NCBI GenBank assembly: GCA_021323255.1 | Contig: JAJTCL010000008.1 | Location: 1-39,290 of the forward strand | From: Propionibacteriaceae bacterium | GTDB taxonomy: Bacteria > Actinomycetota > Actinomycetes > Propionibacteriales > Propionibacteriaceae | Length of the DNA stretch: 39,290 bases | Direction: 5' to 3' | Shown here: in pieces, positions 21,114-31,270 of the stretch | How the letters are laid out: every line of letters starts with the position of its first letter | Numbering within the stretch: the first letter of the stretch is position 1 | Notes under the pieces: generated by a model | Seen by the model: only the letters and a program-made list of their open reading frames with translations | Database searches by the model: none | What the model was told of the DNA's origin: nothing | Made by a program: the position numbers and the translations under genes

Positions 21114-21942
21114 GTTCTACAACGTTGCTGAGCAGCATGGCTCGGGTCATCGGTCCGATGCCGCCCGGCATCGGCGCCACCCAGCCGGCAACCTCGCGAA
21201 CGCCCAGATCAAGATCGCCAACCAGTCCGGCCTCGGTACGGGTAATGCCGACGTCGACGCAGACGGCGCCCGGTTTGATCATGTCAGCGGTGACCAGGCC
21301 TGGCCTCCCTGCTGCCGCAACCACGATGTCAGCCCCTCGAGTGTGGCGGGACAGCTCGACAGTCCCGGTGTGGCACAGGGTGACCGTGGCGTTCTCGCTC
21401 TTCCGCGTCAGCAACAGTCCCAGCGGTCGGCCGACCGTGGTCCCACGTCCGATCAGGCAAACCGCTGCGCCGCTGAGCGCAATGCCATTGCGGCGGAGCA
21501 GTTCGACGATGCCACGCGGAGTGCACGGCAAGGGACCGGGCACTCCCAGCACCAGCTTGCCGAGGTTGACCGGATGCAAGCCGTCGGCATCCTTGTCTGG
21601 CTCGACCAATCCGAGTGCCGCGTTGTCATCCAGACTGCCTGGCAGTGGTAGTTGCACGATGTAGCCGGTGCAGGCCGGGTCCGCGTTCAGCTCCGCGATC
21701 ACCGCTGCCAGCTGCTGCTGAGAGGTTGTGTCGGGCAGCTCAACTTGAATCGAGGCGATGCCCACCTGGGCACAGTCGCGGTGCTTACCCGCCACGTAGG
21801 AGCGGCTGCCAGGATCATCGCCGACGAGCACGGTACCCAGACCGGGCACGATGCCCCGCTCAGCGAGGGCGGATACCCGGCCCTTGAGCTCAGCCTTGAT
21901 GGTCTCCGCCAAAGCCTTGCCGTCAAGAATCCGCGCGGCCAT
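21079..21942 (-). CDS. folD: Bifunctional methylenetetrahydrofolate dehydrogenase/cyclohydrolase
   Basis: [41 protein letters not shown]. Confidence 0.95.
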   Translation of the reverse strand: MAARILDGKALAETIKAELKGRVSALAERGIVPGLGTVLVGDDPGSRSYVAGKHRDCAQVGIASIQVELPDTTSQQQLAAVIAELNADPACTGYIVQLPLPGSLDDNAALGLVEPDKDADGLHPVNLGKLVLGVPGPLPCTPRGIVELLRRNGIALSGAAVCLIGRGTTVGRPLGLLLTRKSENATVTLCHTGTVELSRHTRGADIVVAAAGRPGLVTADMIKPGAVCVDVGITRTEAGLVGDLDLGVREVAGWVAPMPGGIGPMTRAMLLSNVVERAEHLVARAAA

Positions 21943-21965
21943 GATCCCCTCGATTTTGATCAGCG

Positions 21966-23549
21966 TCAGTGCAAAAAGTGTCGCGCACCGGTGAAATACA
22001 TGGATGCGCCGGCGGCCTCGACCGCCGCAATGACGTCCCCATCGCGCACCGAGCCGCCCGGCTGCACGATAGCCGACACTCCGGCAGCCAGCAGGATCTC
22101 CGGTCCGTCCGCAAAAGGGAAGAAGGCGTCGGAGGCAGCGACCGAACCCCCGGCGCGGGCACCCGCCCTCTGCACCGCTAGCCGGCAGGAGTCCACGCGG
22201 TTCACCTGCCCCATGCCAACGCCCACTGAGGCCCCGTCGTGTGCTATCAAGATGGCGTTCGACTTCACCGAACGCGCCGCCTGCCAGGCGAACTCGAGGT
22301 CGGTCAATGTCTCGTCTGAGACCGGCTGGCCGGCGGCCAGCTGCCAGTTGGCGGCCTGGTCGTGAGCAGAATCAACGGTGTCGGAGAGTTGAACCAGGAG
22401 CCCACCGTCGATGCGCCTGCTCTCGGCACCGCCGCGCGCGGGCGGCTCGACTATGAGGATCCGGAGATTCTTCTTGGCCACGAGCACATCGAGCGCATCG
22501 TCGGCGTATCCGGGGGCGATGATCACCTCGGTGAAGATCTCCGCGACCTGTCGCGCCATGTCACCGCTGACCGGCCGATTGGCAGCGATCACGCCCCCGT
22601 ACGCCGAGACTGGATCGCACGCGTGGGCCTTTCGATGAGCCTCGGCAATGTCCAACCCGACGGCGACGCCGCACGGGTTCGCATGCTTGATGATCGCGAC
22701 GGCGGGCTTATCGAAGTCACCTGCGCACCGGCGGGCGGCGTCGGCATCGACATAGTTGTTGTACGACATCTCCTTACCGTGGAGTTGTTGCGCAGCCGCT
22801 AGGCCGCGCGTCGTACCGCTGGTGCGATACAGGGCTGCCGGCTGATGTGGGTTCTCCCCGTAGCGCAGCCCGGTGACCTTCTCCCAACTGCCTCCGATCC
22901 ACCGCGGGAAGCCGGTGCCCTCACTGAGGTCAGTTACGACGTTGCCCATCCAGCTCGCGACCGCCACGTCATAGCTGGCCGTATGCACGAACGCCGCCGC
23001 TGCCAGCGCTTGCCGTTCCGGCAGGGTGAAGCCACCGGCCGCCACTGCCGCCAGCAGTTGCGGATATTGCCCCGGGGAGGTGATCACAGCCACCGAAGCA
23101 TGGTTCTTGGCCGAGCTGCGGACCATCGCCGGGCCACCAATATCGATTTGGGAGATGCAGGCCTCCGGAGTAGCACCGGAGGCAACCGTCTCGGTGAACG
23201 GATACAGATTGCTGATCAAGAGATCGAACGGCTCGACACCAAGCTCGGCAATCTGGGTGCGATGGGAGGCCAGTCGCAGGTCGGCGAGTAAACCGGCATG
23301 GACCATCGGATGCAAGGTCTTGACCCGGCCGTCCAGGCACTCCGGAAATCCGGTGACCTTCTCGACCGGCGTGACCGGAAGACCCGCCTCGGCGATCGTC
23401 TCGGCCGTGGAGCCGGTGGAGACGATCTCCGCCCCAGCTTCGACCAAAGCATCCGCCACTAGCAGTAGGTCGGTTTTGTCATAGACCGAGACCAAGGCGC
23501 GCTTGATCGGCCGTCGGCCCAGCTCATCCCCATTGACTCCATTGGTCAT
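21966..23549 (-). CDS. purH: Bifunctional AICAR formyltransferase/IMP cyclohydrolase
   Basis: [32 protein letters not shown]..., [19 protein letters not shown] overlap with purN. Confidence 0.96.
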   Translation of the reverse strand: MTNGVNGDELGRRPIKRALVSVYDKTDLLLVADALVEAGAEIVSTGSTAETIAEAGLPVTPVEKVTGFPECLDGRVKTLHPMVHAGLLADLRLASHRTQIAELGVEPFDLLISNLYPFTETVASGATPEACISQIDIGGPAMVRSSAKNHASVAVITSPGQYPQLLAAVAAGGFTLPERQALAAAAFVHTASYDVAVASWMGNVVTDLSEGTGFPRWIGGSWEKVTGLRYGENPHQPAALYRTSGTTRGLAAAQQLHGKEMSYNNYVDADAARRCAGDFDKPAVAIIKHANPCGVAVGLDIAEAHRKAHACDPVSAYGGVIAANRPVSGDMARQVAEIFTEVIIAPGYADDALDVLVAKKNLRILIVEPPARGGAESRRIDGGLLVQLSDTVDSAHDQAANWQLAAGQPVSDETLTDLEFAWQAARSVKSNAILIAHDGASVGVGMGQVNRVDSCRLAVQRAGARAGGSVAASDAFFPFADGPEILLAAGVSAIVQPGGSVRDGDVIAAVEAAGASMYFTGARHFLH

Positions 23550-24178
23550 CTCCAGAGCACCTTCCTGTCCGCGACTCGCCAACTCCGGGTGACGAGTTGA
23601 TGAGTGATCGTGACGAGTAGCTCGCGTTCGGCGACCTTGATCCTTTCGTGCAAGGTCTCCACCGTGTCATCCTCGGCGACCGGCACCGCCCGCTGATCAA
23701 GGATCACGCCGCTGTCGATCCCCGAGTCCACCAGGAACACCGTGGCGCCGGTGATCTTGACGCCGTACGCCAACGCGTCCCGAGGACCATGTGTGCCAGG
23801 AAATGAGGGCAGCAACGTCGGGTGGGTGTTGATCATGCGCCCTTCGAAGCGGGCCAGAAACTCAGGTCCCACGAGCTTCATGAAGCCGGCGCTGATCACC
23901 AGATCCGGCTCGTAGGCTGCAACATCTGCAGTCAGAGCATGATCCCACTCGGCTCTCGTGGCGTGGCCCTGCAACGACTCGACGAAGGTTGGAATATCGG
24001 CGCGCACGGCCCGCTCCAACCCTTGGATGCCCGGACGATCCGAGCCGACGGCGACAATCTCGGCACCGTACGCAGGATCGGAGCAGGCATCGATCAATGA
24101 CTGCAGCAGGGTGCCGGTACCCGAGACCAGGACCACGAGCCGGGCTGCCCGGCCTAGGGTCGCAAAGGGCTCGGGCAC
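23546..24178 (-). CDS. purN: Phosphoribosylglycinamide formyltransferase
   Basis: [52 protein letters not shown]. Confidence 0.94.
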   Translation of the reverse strand: MPEPFATLGRAARLVVLVSGTGTLLQSLIDACSDPAYGAEIVAVGSDRPGIQGLERAVRADIPTFVESLQGHATRAEWDHALTADVAAYEPDLVISAGFMKLVGPEFLARFEGRMINTHPTLLPSFPGTHGPRDALAYGVKITGATVFLVDSGIDSGVILDQRAVPVAEDDTVETLHERIKVAERELLVTITHQLVTRSWRVADRKVLWR

Positions 24179-24188
24179 GACGCACAGC

Positions 24189-25409
24189 CTAGCGATCAGC
24201 GCGGGCGGCCAATCCCAACGCCAGCCCGGTGATCAGACCCGACAACCCCATCGTGGTACCGGCCATGATCAGCAACGGGAAGAGGCGTGGCCCGACGTCG
24301 GCCAGCCGGAGTGTCCCGAGATCCCCACCGGCCGCCCAGGCCAATCCGACTAACATCGCCCCGGCGAGCAAACCGCAGGCCCCGCCTGCCAAGCTGGCCA
24401 TGTCGAACCGGGGAACTGGCCGGGAACCGAGCAACACCCAACACGCTACTGCGCCGGCAACCGCGCCAGCAGCAAGCCACCAGAGCTGCGTTGGTTCGCC
24501 GGGGCCCGGGGCCGGCAGCGCGCCCAGCAGCGGGATGCCGGGGACCATTCCCAGCTGAGTAGCGGCCGGGGCGATGACCGATCCGGCGCCAACGGAAAAC
24601 CCGGAGCCGAGCGCGTACGAGGCGGACCAGACAATGGCGTTCGGCGCAAACGCCAGCTGGAGGAGCACTAACGCGATGCCACCGGCAACGCCGGGCTGCA
24701 GCGTCTGATGCAACGCCTCCACCTGCTTGAGATGCATCCAGAGACTGGTGACCAACACCGCCGCGCCCGCTATCAGCATGACCAGCTGGGCGGCCAGGAC
24801 GGCATGGATGATCGTCCGGGTCCGGCCGCGCGACTCCAACTCCCCCAGACGCATAGCTCGGCTGCTGCCCCACCACGCGGCCAGCAGAAATGCGGCGATT
24901 ACTGCAGCCCAGCGTCCTGGGGCATGCCACGGCTCGCCCCAGAGCATGGCCACCACAAGAACGGATAGCAAGTAGCTGACGACCGTGACGACGCTGGTCA
25001 TCCAGGCCCCGGTCCGCTGGCCGGCGCGAACCTTGCGAGCGCTCGCCGCAGCGAACCGCGAGATCATGAACGCGATCACTATGGTCGCGCCCCACGGCAC
25101 CAGCGTGATCGGGGTGTCGCCAACCCGCACGCCGACCCCATTACTCAGCAACCAGAGCAGCGTGCCGATCCGCAGCGCGTCGCCCAGAGTTCCAGGCTCG
25201 GCCGCAAGCCAGCCGAGCACCGTCACCCCAGCGCAGAGAATCCAGCTCGCGAGAGCCGTCACCGCACCACCCACGATGGCCATGACCGGCCAGCTGATCG
25301 GCGGTGGCACCAACTGCCCCGGGGACCTTTGAGCCTTTCGGTTCCGCGCCGAAGTGGCGTGCAGGGTGACCCCGGCACCGGCCCGTCGGGAGGAAAGTAC
25401 GGAAGCCAT
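24189..25409 (-). CDS. DUF6350/PerM-like polytopic membrane protein
   Basis: Many hydrophobic helices, and position next to purN as for perM in actinobacteria. The ORF-track start at 25562 is likely too long. Confidence 0.7.
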   Translation of the reverse strand: MASVLSSRRAGAGVTLHATSARNRKAQRSPGQLVPPPISWPVMAIVGGAVTALASWILCAGVTVLGWLAAEPGTLGDALRIGTLLWLLSNGVGVRVGDTPITLVPWGATIVIAFMISRFAAASARKVRAGQRTGAWMTSVVTVVSYLLSVLVVAMLWGEPWHAPGRWAAVIAAFLLAAWWGSSRAMRLGELESRGRTRTIIHAVLAAQLVMLIAGAAVLVTSLWMHLKQVEALHQTLQPGVAGGIALVLLQLAFAPNAIVWSASYALGSGFSVGAGSVIAPAATQLGMVPGIPLLGALPAPGPGEPTQLWWLAAGAVAGAVACWVLLGSRPVPRFDMASLAGGACGLLAGAMLVGLAWAAGGDLGTLRLADVGPRLFPLLIMAGTTMGLSGLITGLALGLAARADR

Positions 25410-25560
25410 AGCGCCTCCATGCTCGCCCAGCCCGCGACCACGGGTGTGCGAGACACGCCAGCCCAGGTAAAGTCTCGGATGGTCGCCGTTCGATCGATCC
25501 GAGCGACAGCCCAAGGAAGCCTGCGATGGCACTCCGAAACTCGGGGGGAGCACTTTCAGC

Positions 25561-27291
25561 ATGGTCGACCAGAAGTCAACGACCTACCGGCCCCGGCGGG
25601 CCTTCATAGAACCTGATCACGAGACTGCCGAACCGAAACAGCCGGCGGGTCCTGAGCGCGGCAACGGGAAATCGATCCCGCCGCCCGTCTTCGATGAGGA
25701 TCAGCCGAAGCCGCTGTATCGAGACGAGACGCGAACCAACGGCTGGTCTGCGGTGGCCGCGCGCGCCGCGGCGGTTCCCGAAGCAGATCCACCGACTGAT
25801 GAGACCGTGCGACCCACCTCCCCCGCACCACAGCGCACGCGCGCGTTCGAGGAGGAAACCACCGCAATCCTCCCGCGCAGTCGGCAGGCCCAGCAACGTG
25901 GTTACACGCCTGTCGACGCGATCCACGACTACGACGAGGACGAGCGCACGCCGCTGGGCCGGCGTACCAAACTGGCCCTGCTGATAGGCGGAGTCGCCGT
26001 GGTGGTCGTGATCGGTCTCCTTGTCGGTTATGCGGTGCTCAGCGCCTCCAGCCAGCGTCAAAACCAGCCCGGGGCCGAGCGCCCGCCGTCCGGCACCGGC
26101 GCTGCCAGCGACGGCGCTTCTGCCGACGCCAGCCAACCGCCGGCTCAGACCGGGACGGCATTGTTGAGCGACGCCTCGATGCTCAGCCCGGCCCAGGCCA
26201 AGACTCTCGACAGCGATCGCACCTGGAAGGTGGAATCGACCCAGCACAATCCGCCGGAGCATGCGAGGACTGCGGCCTGCTTCGGTGGCGAGCCGCTACA
26301 GGGCCGGCCGACGCCGCAACAAGAGATCCTGCGAGTGCTCAGCAGTAGCGGCAAGAACGGCCCCACCGCACTGCATGAGGCCACGGCATACAACTCGCTC
26401 GAGGATGCCTCGCAGGCGTACGCGATCGCTTCCGGGACACTCGGCGGCTGCCCAGTCACCGGCTCCTACCTCGAGTCCGGCCGCGTAGTCAGCGGGGTTG
26501 GCAACCAGGCAGCCGGCGTAGTGGTCAAAGTGGTCGATGGCAACAAGAGCCAGGCCCACGCCATTGTGCTCAACCGCACCGGCCGTGTCGTAAACGTCGT
26601 CGACGCCGTTCAGCCGTCGCAGGCGCTCGCCATAACCGCCGTCGCCAAGGCGCTGCAGCAGGTCAACACCGTCCAGTGCGGCCCGGCCGCCGGAGAGTGC
26701 GGTGGCACCCCTTCTGTCAAGGACGGACCGCCGCCGCTCGGTGGGGATAAGCCAGGGTTCCTGGCCACTGGGGACCTTCCTCCTGCTAAACCCAAGGTCG
26801 CTTCGTGGGTGGCTACCGAAATCGAGCCGCCGAAAGACAACTTCGAAGGATCCGGGTGCGAGAACGTGAACTGGAAAACCATTCCGGCCGAGTCGAAGGA
26901 CGCACGGACCTACCTGATCCAGGACACTAGGACGAACTTCTTCGGCTTGGACGAGATCGTGCTGACCACCAAGGACGCCAAGGCGGCCAAAAAGCAGGTG
27001 GACAGGATCAAGTCCAGCGTGGCGAGTTGCAAGAACCGCACGCCGACCGCGACCGTCTCTACCAAGAAAGTCAGCAGCATTGGCGCCAAGAACACCAAGG
27101 TGGCCGGCTGGACGGCAGTGGTGTCGCAGAAGTCGACCGGTGCTACCCACAAGTATCGGGTAGGGATCGTGTCTGCAGGAAAAAAGGTGGTCTACACCTT
27201 CCTGAACCCCAGAGAGGATTACGACTTCAGCGGTGATCAGTGGAACACGGTGGCAGTCCGCGCCGGCGAGCGCGCCACCCAGGTCAACTGA
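25561..27291 (+). CDS. Single-pass membrane protein: disordered N-terminus, TM helix, Cys-containing extracellular PknH-sensor-like region
   Basis: RRTKLALLIGGVAVVVVIGLLVGYAVL TM; then ...AACFGGE...LGGCPVTGSYLESGRVVSGVGNQAAGVVVKV... and ...GCENVNWKTI...VASCKNR... Confidence 0.65.
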   Translation: MVDQKSTTYRPRRAFIEPDHETAEPKQPAGPERGNGKSIPPPVFDEDQPKPLYRDETRTNGWSAVAARAAAVPEADPPTDETVRPTSPAPQRTRAFEEETTAILPRSRQAQQRGYTPVDAIHDYDEDERTPLGRRTKLALLIGGVAVVVVIGLLVGYAVLSASSQRQNQPGAERPPSGTGAASDGASADASQPPAQTGTALLSDASMLSPAQAKTLDSDRTWKVESTQHNPPEHARTAACFGGEPLQGRPTPQQEILRVLSSSGKNGPTALHEATAYNSLEDASQAYAIASGTLGGCPVTGSYLESGRVVSGVGNQAAGVVVKVVDGNKSQAHAIVLNRTGRVVNVVDAVQPSQALAITAVAKALQQVNTVQCGPAAGECGGTPSVKDGPPPLGGDKPGFLATGDLPPAKPKVASWVATEIEPPKDNFEGSGCENVNWKTIPAESKDARTYLIQDTRTNFFGLDEIVLTTKDAKAAKKQVDRIKSSVASCKNRTPTATVSTKKVSSIGAKNTKVAGWTAVVSQKSTGATHKYRVGIVSAGKKVVYTFLNPREDYDFSGDQWNTVAVRAGERATQVN

Positions 27292-27312
27292 GGTCGATAC
27301 CAGGCCGGCCGC

Positions 27313-28194
27313 TCAGAGGTTCGTCATGATCTGGCGCATCAAAGACGCGGTCTCGCTGGGCGTCTTGCCGACCCTGACTCCGGCAGCCTCCAACGCCTCT
27401 TTCTTGGCGGCAGCGGTCCCAGATGAGCCGGACACGATTGCGCCGGCGTGTCCCATGGTCTTGCCTTCAGGTGCAGTGAAGCCAGCGACGTAGCCGACCA
27501 CCGGCTTGGTGACATGGGCAGCAATGTAATCCGCTGCCCGCTCCTCCGCGTCGCCACCGATTTCTCCGATCATCACCATCGCGTCGGTGTCGGGGTCGGC
27601 CTCGAACGCCTGGAGAGCGTCGATATGTGTCGTCCCGATGATCGGGTCACCGCCAATACCCACTGCTGAGGAGAAGCCGAAGTCGCGCAACTCATACATC
27701 ATCTGATAGGTCAGAGTGCCGGACTTGGAGACCAGCCCGATACGCCCAGCCTTGGTGATGTCGGCTGGAATGATTCCGGCGTTGGACTGCCCGGGTGAAA
27801 TCAGTCCTGGGCAGTTGGGACCAATGAGCCGCGTCGCGCTGCCCTGGGAACGTGCGAAGAACTCGGCCGTGTCCTTGACCGGAACGCCCTCTGTGATCAC
27901 CACGGCCAGCGGGATACCCGCTTCAATCGCCTCGACGACCGCTGACAGGGTGAACTTTGCTGGGACGAAGATCACAGTGACGTTGGCGTCGGTGGCGGCC
28001 ATCGCTTCGCCGACGGAATTGAACACCGGTACGCCGCCCCGTTCGAACTCCACAAGCTGTCCGCCTTTGCCTGGGGTGACCCCGCCGACGATCTGGGTGC
28101 CGGACGTCAGCATCCGATGAGTGTGTTTACGCCCTTCCGAGCCGGTCATGCCCTGGACGACGACCCTGGAGTCGGAGTTCAGAAAGATTGCCAT
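27313..28194 (-). CDS. sucD: Succinyl-CoA synthetase alpha subunit
   Basis: [29 protein letters not shown]..., [25 protein letters not shown]. Confidence 0.97.
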   Translation of the reverse strand: MAIFLNSDSRVVVQGMTGSEGRKHTHRMLTSGTQIVGGVTPGKGGQLVEFERGGVPVFNSVGEAMAATDANVTVIFVPAKFTLSAVVEAIEAGIPLAVVITEGVPVKDTAEFFARSQGSATRLIGPNCPGLISPGQSNAGIIPADITKAGRIGLVSKSGTLTYQMMYELRDFGFSSAVGIGGDPIIGTTHIDALQAFEADPDTDAMVMIGEIGGDAEERAADYIAAHVTKPVVGYVAGFTAPEGKTMGHAGAIVSGSSGTAAAKKEALEAAGVRVGKTPSETASLMRQIMTNL

Positions 28195-28208
28195 GGTGTC
28201 GTCCGCCT

Positions 28209-29399
28209 TCAGCTCGCTGCCAGCTCGGCGACCCGGCGGGCCGCACCGTCCATCGTGTCCACCTGCTCCAGCCGCGGCAGGTTTGCGGCAGCCAGGATCT
28301 GACGACCCAGCTCGGCATTGTTGCCGTCCAGGCGTACCACCAGTGGGACATTGACACGCTCGTCCCGGCTGGCCAACAACTCGAATGCATGCACGATTCC
28401 ATCGGCCACCGCATCGCAGGCGGTGATGCCGCCGAACACGTTCACGAAGACACTCTTCACCTGCTCGTCGCCGATGATGATCTCCAGACCGCTGGCCATG
28501 ATCTCGGCGCTTGCTCCGCCACCGATGTCGAGGAAGTTCGCCGGCTTCGGTGATCCTGGAAACTCCTCGCCCGCGTAGGCAACAACGTCGAGGGTGCTCA
28601 TCACCAGGCCGGCGCCATTACCGATGATCCCCACTGAACCGTCGAGCTTGACATAGTTCAGGCCCTTTGCCTTCGCCGCCGCCTCGAGCGGGTTCTCGGC
28701 CGACTTGTCGGCTAGCGCCGCATGATCTGGATGGCGGAATTCGGCGTTCTCGTCGAGAGAGACCTTGGCGTCCAACGCGATGATCTTGCCGTCAGCTGTC
28801 TTGACCAGCGGATTCACCTCGACCAGCGTGGCATCCTCTTTTTCGTACACGGTGCCAAGCAGTTGGAGGAGGCGAGCGATCTCTTCGGCGTCGGGGCCCG
28901 AGAAACCGGCTGCGGCCACGATTTCATCGGCCTTGGCCTGGTCGATGCCGACTCGCGGATCGACCGGGATGCGGGCCAAGGCGTCGGGGCGCTCGACCGC
29001 AAGCGTTTCGATATCCATTCCGCCCTCCTTGGAACACATGGCGAGATATCGGCGCTCTGCGCGGTCGAGCAACAAGGAGAAGTAGTACTCCTCGGCAATG
29101 TCGGCGCCCTCAGCGACCATCACGGTCTTGACCAGATGTCCTTTGATGTCCAGGCCGAGGATCTCAGCCGCCCGAGCCTCTGCCTCATCGGGGCTTTTGG
29201 CGACTTTGACACCACCCGCCTTGCCGCGGCCGCCGGCCTTGACCTGTGCTTTGACGACCACGACGGGGCTACCGATGGTGGCAGCGGCTTCCTTGGCCTC
29301 GGCGGGGGTAGTTGCCGTGATGCCTCGGAGCACCGGAACCCCATAGCCCTCGAAGAGGTCTCGCGCTTGATACTCGTACAGATCCACACTTGCCTCCAT
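28209..29399 (-). CDS. sucC: Succinyl-CoA synthetase beta subunit
   Basis: [22 protein letters not shown]..., [18 protein letters not shown]. Confidence 0.96.
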   Translation of the reverse strand: MEASVDLYEYQARDLFEGYGVPVLRGITATTPAEAKEAAATIGSPVVVVKAQVKAGGRGKAGGVKVAKSPDEAEARAAEILGLDIKGHLVKTVMVAEGADIAEEYYFSLLLDRAERRYLAMCSKEGGMDIETLAVERPDALARIPVDPRVGIDQAKADEIVAAAGFSGPDAEEIARLLQLLGTVYEKEDATLVEVNPLVKTADGKIIALDAKVSLDENAEFRHPDHAALADKSAENPLEAAAKAKGLNYVKLDGSVGIIGNGAGLVMSTLDVVAYAGEEFPGSPKPANFLDIGGGASAEIMASGLEIIIGDEQVKSVFVNVFGGITACDAVADGIVHAFELLASRDERVNVPLVVRLDGNNAELGRQILAAANLPRLEQVDTMDGAARRVAELAAS

Positions 29400-29524
29400 G
29401 CTCGCGTCACGTCGGACAGACCGGCTCCGTGGCGAAAGTCCGATTCCGGCACGCCCGCCAGCCAGACGCTCCGAAGCCTATCCATGACCACTGGCTTACA
29501 TGCAGAAGGCTGAGCTGATCATCC

Positions 29525-29690
29525 TCAAGACTGTGCCGCTGGTTTGCCGCATCCGCAGGATTCGCGGATGACGAGGTCGGTGGCGAAGCGCTGATACCTG
29601 AGCAGCCATGGACGAAGTCATGACCGGCAAGGCTCCTCCGGAGTCGCTGCCGAAGCCATTACCAGGTCAACCAACTGTTCGGGTAACTCC
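29525..29690 (-). pseudogene. C-terminal remnant of a LacI-family regulator
   Basis: Minus-strand ...WLLRYQRFATDLVIRESCGCGKPAAQS* (LacI-type FATDLVxRESCGC tail), with LEELPEQLVDLVMASAATPEEPCRS in an adjacent frame upstream. No DNA-binding domain present. Confidence 0.5.
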
Positions 29691-29695
29691 TCAAG

Positions 29696-29730
29696 GGGCG
29701 CCAGCCGGGGCTTTGCTCCCGCTGGCGCCC
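29696..29730 (-). terminator. Terminator-like hairpin downstream of B12-binding gene
   Basis: GGGCGCCAGC cggggctttgctccc GCTGGCGCCC, 10-bp perfect stem. Confidence 0.6.
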
Positions 29731-29745
29731 TTCCGGCCGCCACGT

Positions 29746-30177
29746 TCACGCGCGCCGCGCGGCCCCCACATTTCCCCGCACCCAGGTAACAATCTCGCTC
29801 ATCGTCGCCCCGGGCGTAAAAACTTCGGCAACGCCCATCTCCGCCAGGGACTGCCGATCGGCGTCCGGGATGATCCCCCCGCCGAAGACCACAATGTCGT
29901 CCGCGCCGGCCGCCTTCAGCAGATCCACCACTTTGGCGAACAGCGTCATATGCGCACCGGAGAGGACCGAGAGCCCAATGGCGTCGGCATCCTCGGCAAT
30001 CGCCGTCGCGACGATCTGCTCCGGCGTTTGGTGCAGCCCGGTGTAGATGACCTCCATGCCGGCGTCACGCAGCGCGCGTGCCACCACCTTGGCGCCGCGA
30101 TCGTGACCGTCCAGCCCCGGTTTAGCTACCACGATCCGCAGTGGAGCCGAGGACGGAGACCCGACATCAGATTCCAC
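29746..30177 (-). CDS. Stand-alone cobalamin-binding subunit of methylmalonyl-CoA mutase type
   Basis: [48 protein letters not shown]..., DxHxx[18 protein letters not shown]. Confidence 0.93.
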   Translation of the reverse strand: MESDVGSPSSAPLRIVVAKPGLDGHDRGAKVVARALRDAGMEVIYTGLHQTPEQIVATAIAEDADAIGLSVLSGAHMTLFAKVVDLLKAAGADDIVVFGGGIIPDADRQSLAEMGVAEVFTPGATMSEIVTWVRGNVGAARRA

Positions 30178-30187
30178 GACGCCAAAC

Positions 30188-30199
30188 TACTACCGAGTA
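30188..30199. promoter_or_regulatory. Inverted repeat TACTACCGAGTA in a 32-bp divergent promoter
   Basis: TACT-N4-AGTA between divergent starts 30177(-) and 30210(+); TAATAT -10-like box at 30198-30203. Confidence 0.35.
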
Positions 30200-30209
30200 A
30201 TATTTCGCC

Positions 30210-31079
30210 GTGCGGCAGAGTGCCATTGGAGGCATTTCATTCGCAAGGCTTTCGCGGCTCGCGACACGGGAGCTCCCGCACCTGGTGTCCGGACTTGCCC
30301 TCGAGGCCGCCTGGGCCGCCACACACGTCATGTTGTATCCGCTCGGCTTGCTGTCCGCGCCGAGTGGTGCCACCGGCGGGCATCGCCGTTACGATCTCAG
30401 CGGCCTCAGTCCCGAACAACGCGGACTCCTCCATCACAACGTGGACGCAGCGGCGACGCCCATCTTGCTGGTACACGGGTTTTTCGACAATCACGCGATC
30501 TTCACCGTTATGGAACGCGCACTCCGCCGCCGCGGCTTCCAGACGCTGACCAGTTATGACTATGGCCTGCTCACACACGACATCCCGCGGGCGGCCACAC
30601 GGCTGGGCGAGACGATCGAGTACTTGGCGACGAACAGCGGGTACGAACGCATCCACGTCATCGGCCATAGTCTCGGGGGCCTGATCACCCGCTATTACGT
30701 ACAACGCCTCGGCGGTGACAGCCGGGTCCACACGCTGGTGACGCTAGGTACGCCGCATCAGGGCACCCAACTAGCAAAAGCCGCGCCCCTGCTACCGCTG
30801 GTGCGCCAGCTGGCTCCTAGCTCGGCGGTGATTCAGGAACTGGCGGAGCCGGCACCGGGATGTCGGACCCGGTTCCTGGTATTTCACAGCGACATCGACC
30901 CACTGATCGTGCCCAGCAGCAACGCCCGGCTAGAGCATCCTGACCTGACTGTGCACAACATCGCTGTCCGTGGCGTCGGCCATCTCTCGATGCCTCACAA
31001 CGGAGGCATCGCCTTCACCATTGCTCGAGCGTTACGACAGCTTGATCACGACGGAGCAGCAACCACGCTTAACGCTTAG
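30210..31079 (+). CDS. Alpha/beta hydrolase, lipase/PGAP1-like
   Basis: ILLVHGFFDN, HVIGHSLGGLITRYYVQRLGG, TLGTPHQGTQLA. Confidence 0.88.
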   Translation: MRQSAIGGISFARLSRLATRELPHLVSGLALEAAWAATHVMLYPLGLLSAPSGATGGHRRYDLSGLSPEQRGLLHHNVDAAATPILLVHGFFDNHAIFTVMERALRRRGFQTLTSYDYGLLTHDIPRAATRLGETIEYLATNSGYERIHVIGHSLGGLITRYYVQRLGGDSRVHTLVTLGTPHQGTQLAKAAPLLPLVRQLAPSSAVIQELAEPAPGCRTRFLVFHSDIDPLIVPSSNARLEHPDLTVHNIAVRGVGHLSMPHNGGIAFTIARALRQLDHDGAATTLNA

Positions 31080-31114
31080 GTCCGACAAAATCCGAGCAGA
31101 AGGGTTGAGGTTCC

Positions 31115-31131
31115 GTAACCTGTTTGTTATC
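31115..31131 (+). promoter_or_regulatory. Direct repeat GTAACC-N5-GTTATC, MtrA-like site
   Basis: 11-bp period direct repeat upstream of an M23 peptidase gene; counterpart at 32499-32515. Confidence 0.4.
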
Positions 31132-31270
31132 TTTCTCCAGTTGTCTGGCCTACTTCGGGGGTCCAGTCAAAGACGGAACTAGATCAGACAAACAGTTGGC
31201 GCACACATCCAGCAGGGTTCCCTCCGCTGGATGCCGACTCGGGCCGTGGCCCGATCAGGTGCCAGCACCA

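Noticed and set aside
28722-29513. 263-aa plus-strand ORF opposite sucC
   Set aside because: Antisense to unambiguous sucC.
31124-31270. Possible c-di-AMP (ydaO) riboswitch before the M23 gene
   Set aside because: Considered because such riboswitches precede cell-wall hydrolases in actinobacteria, but I could not find the conserved core motifs.
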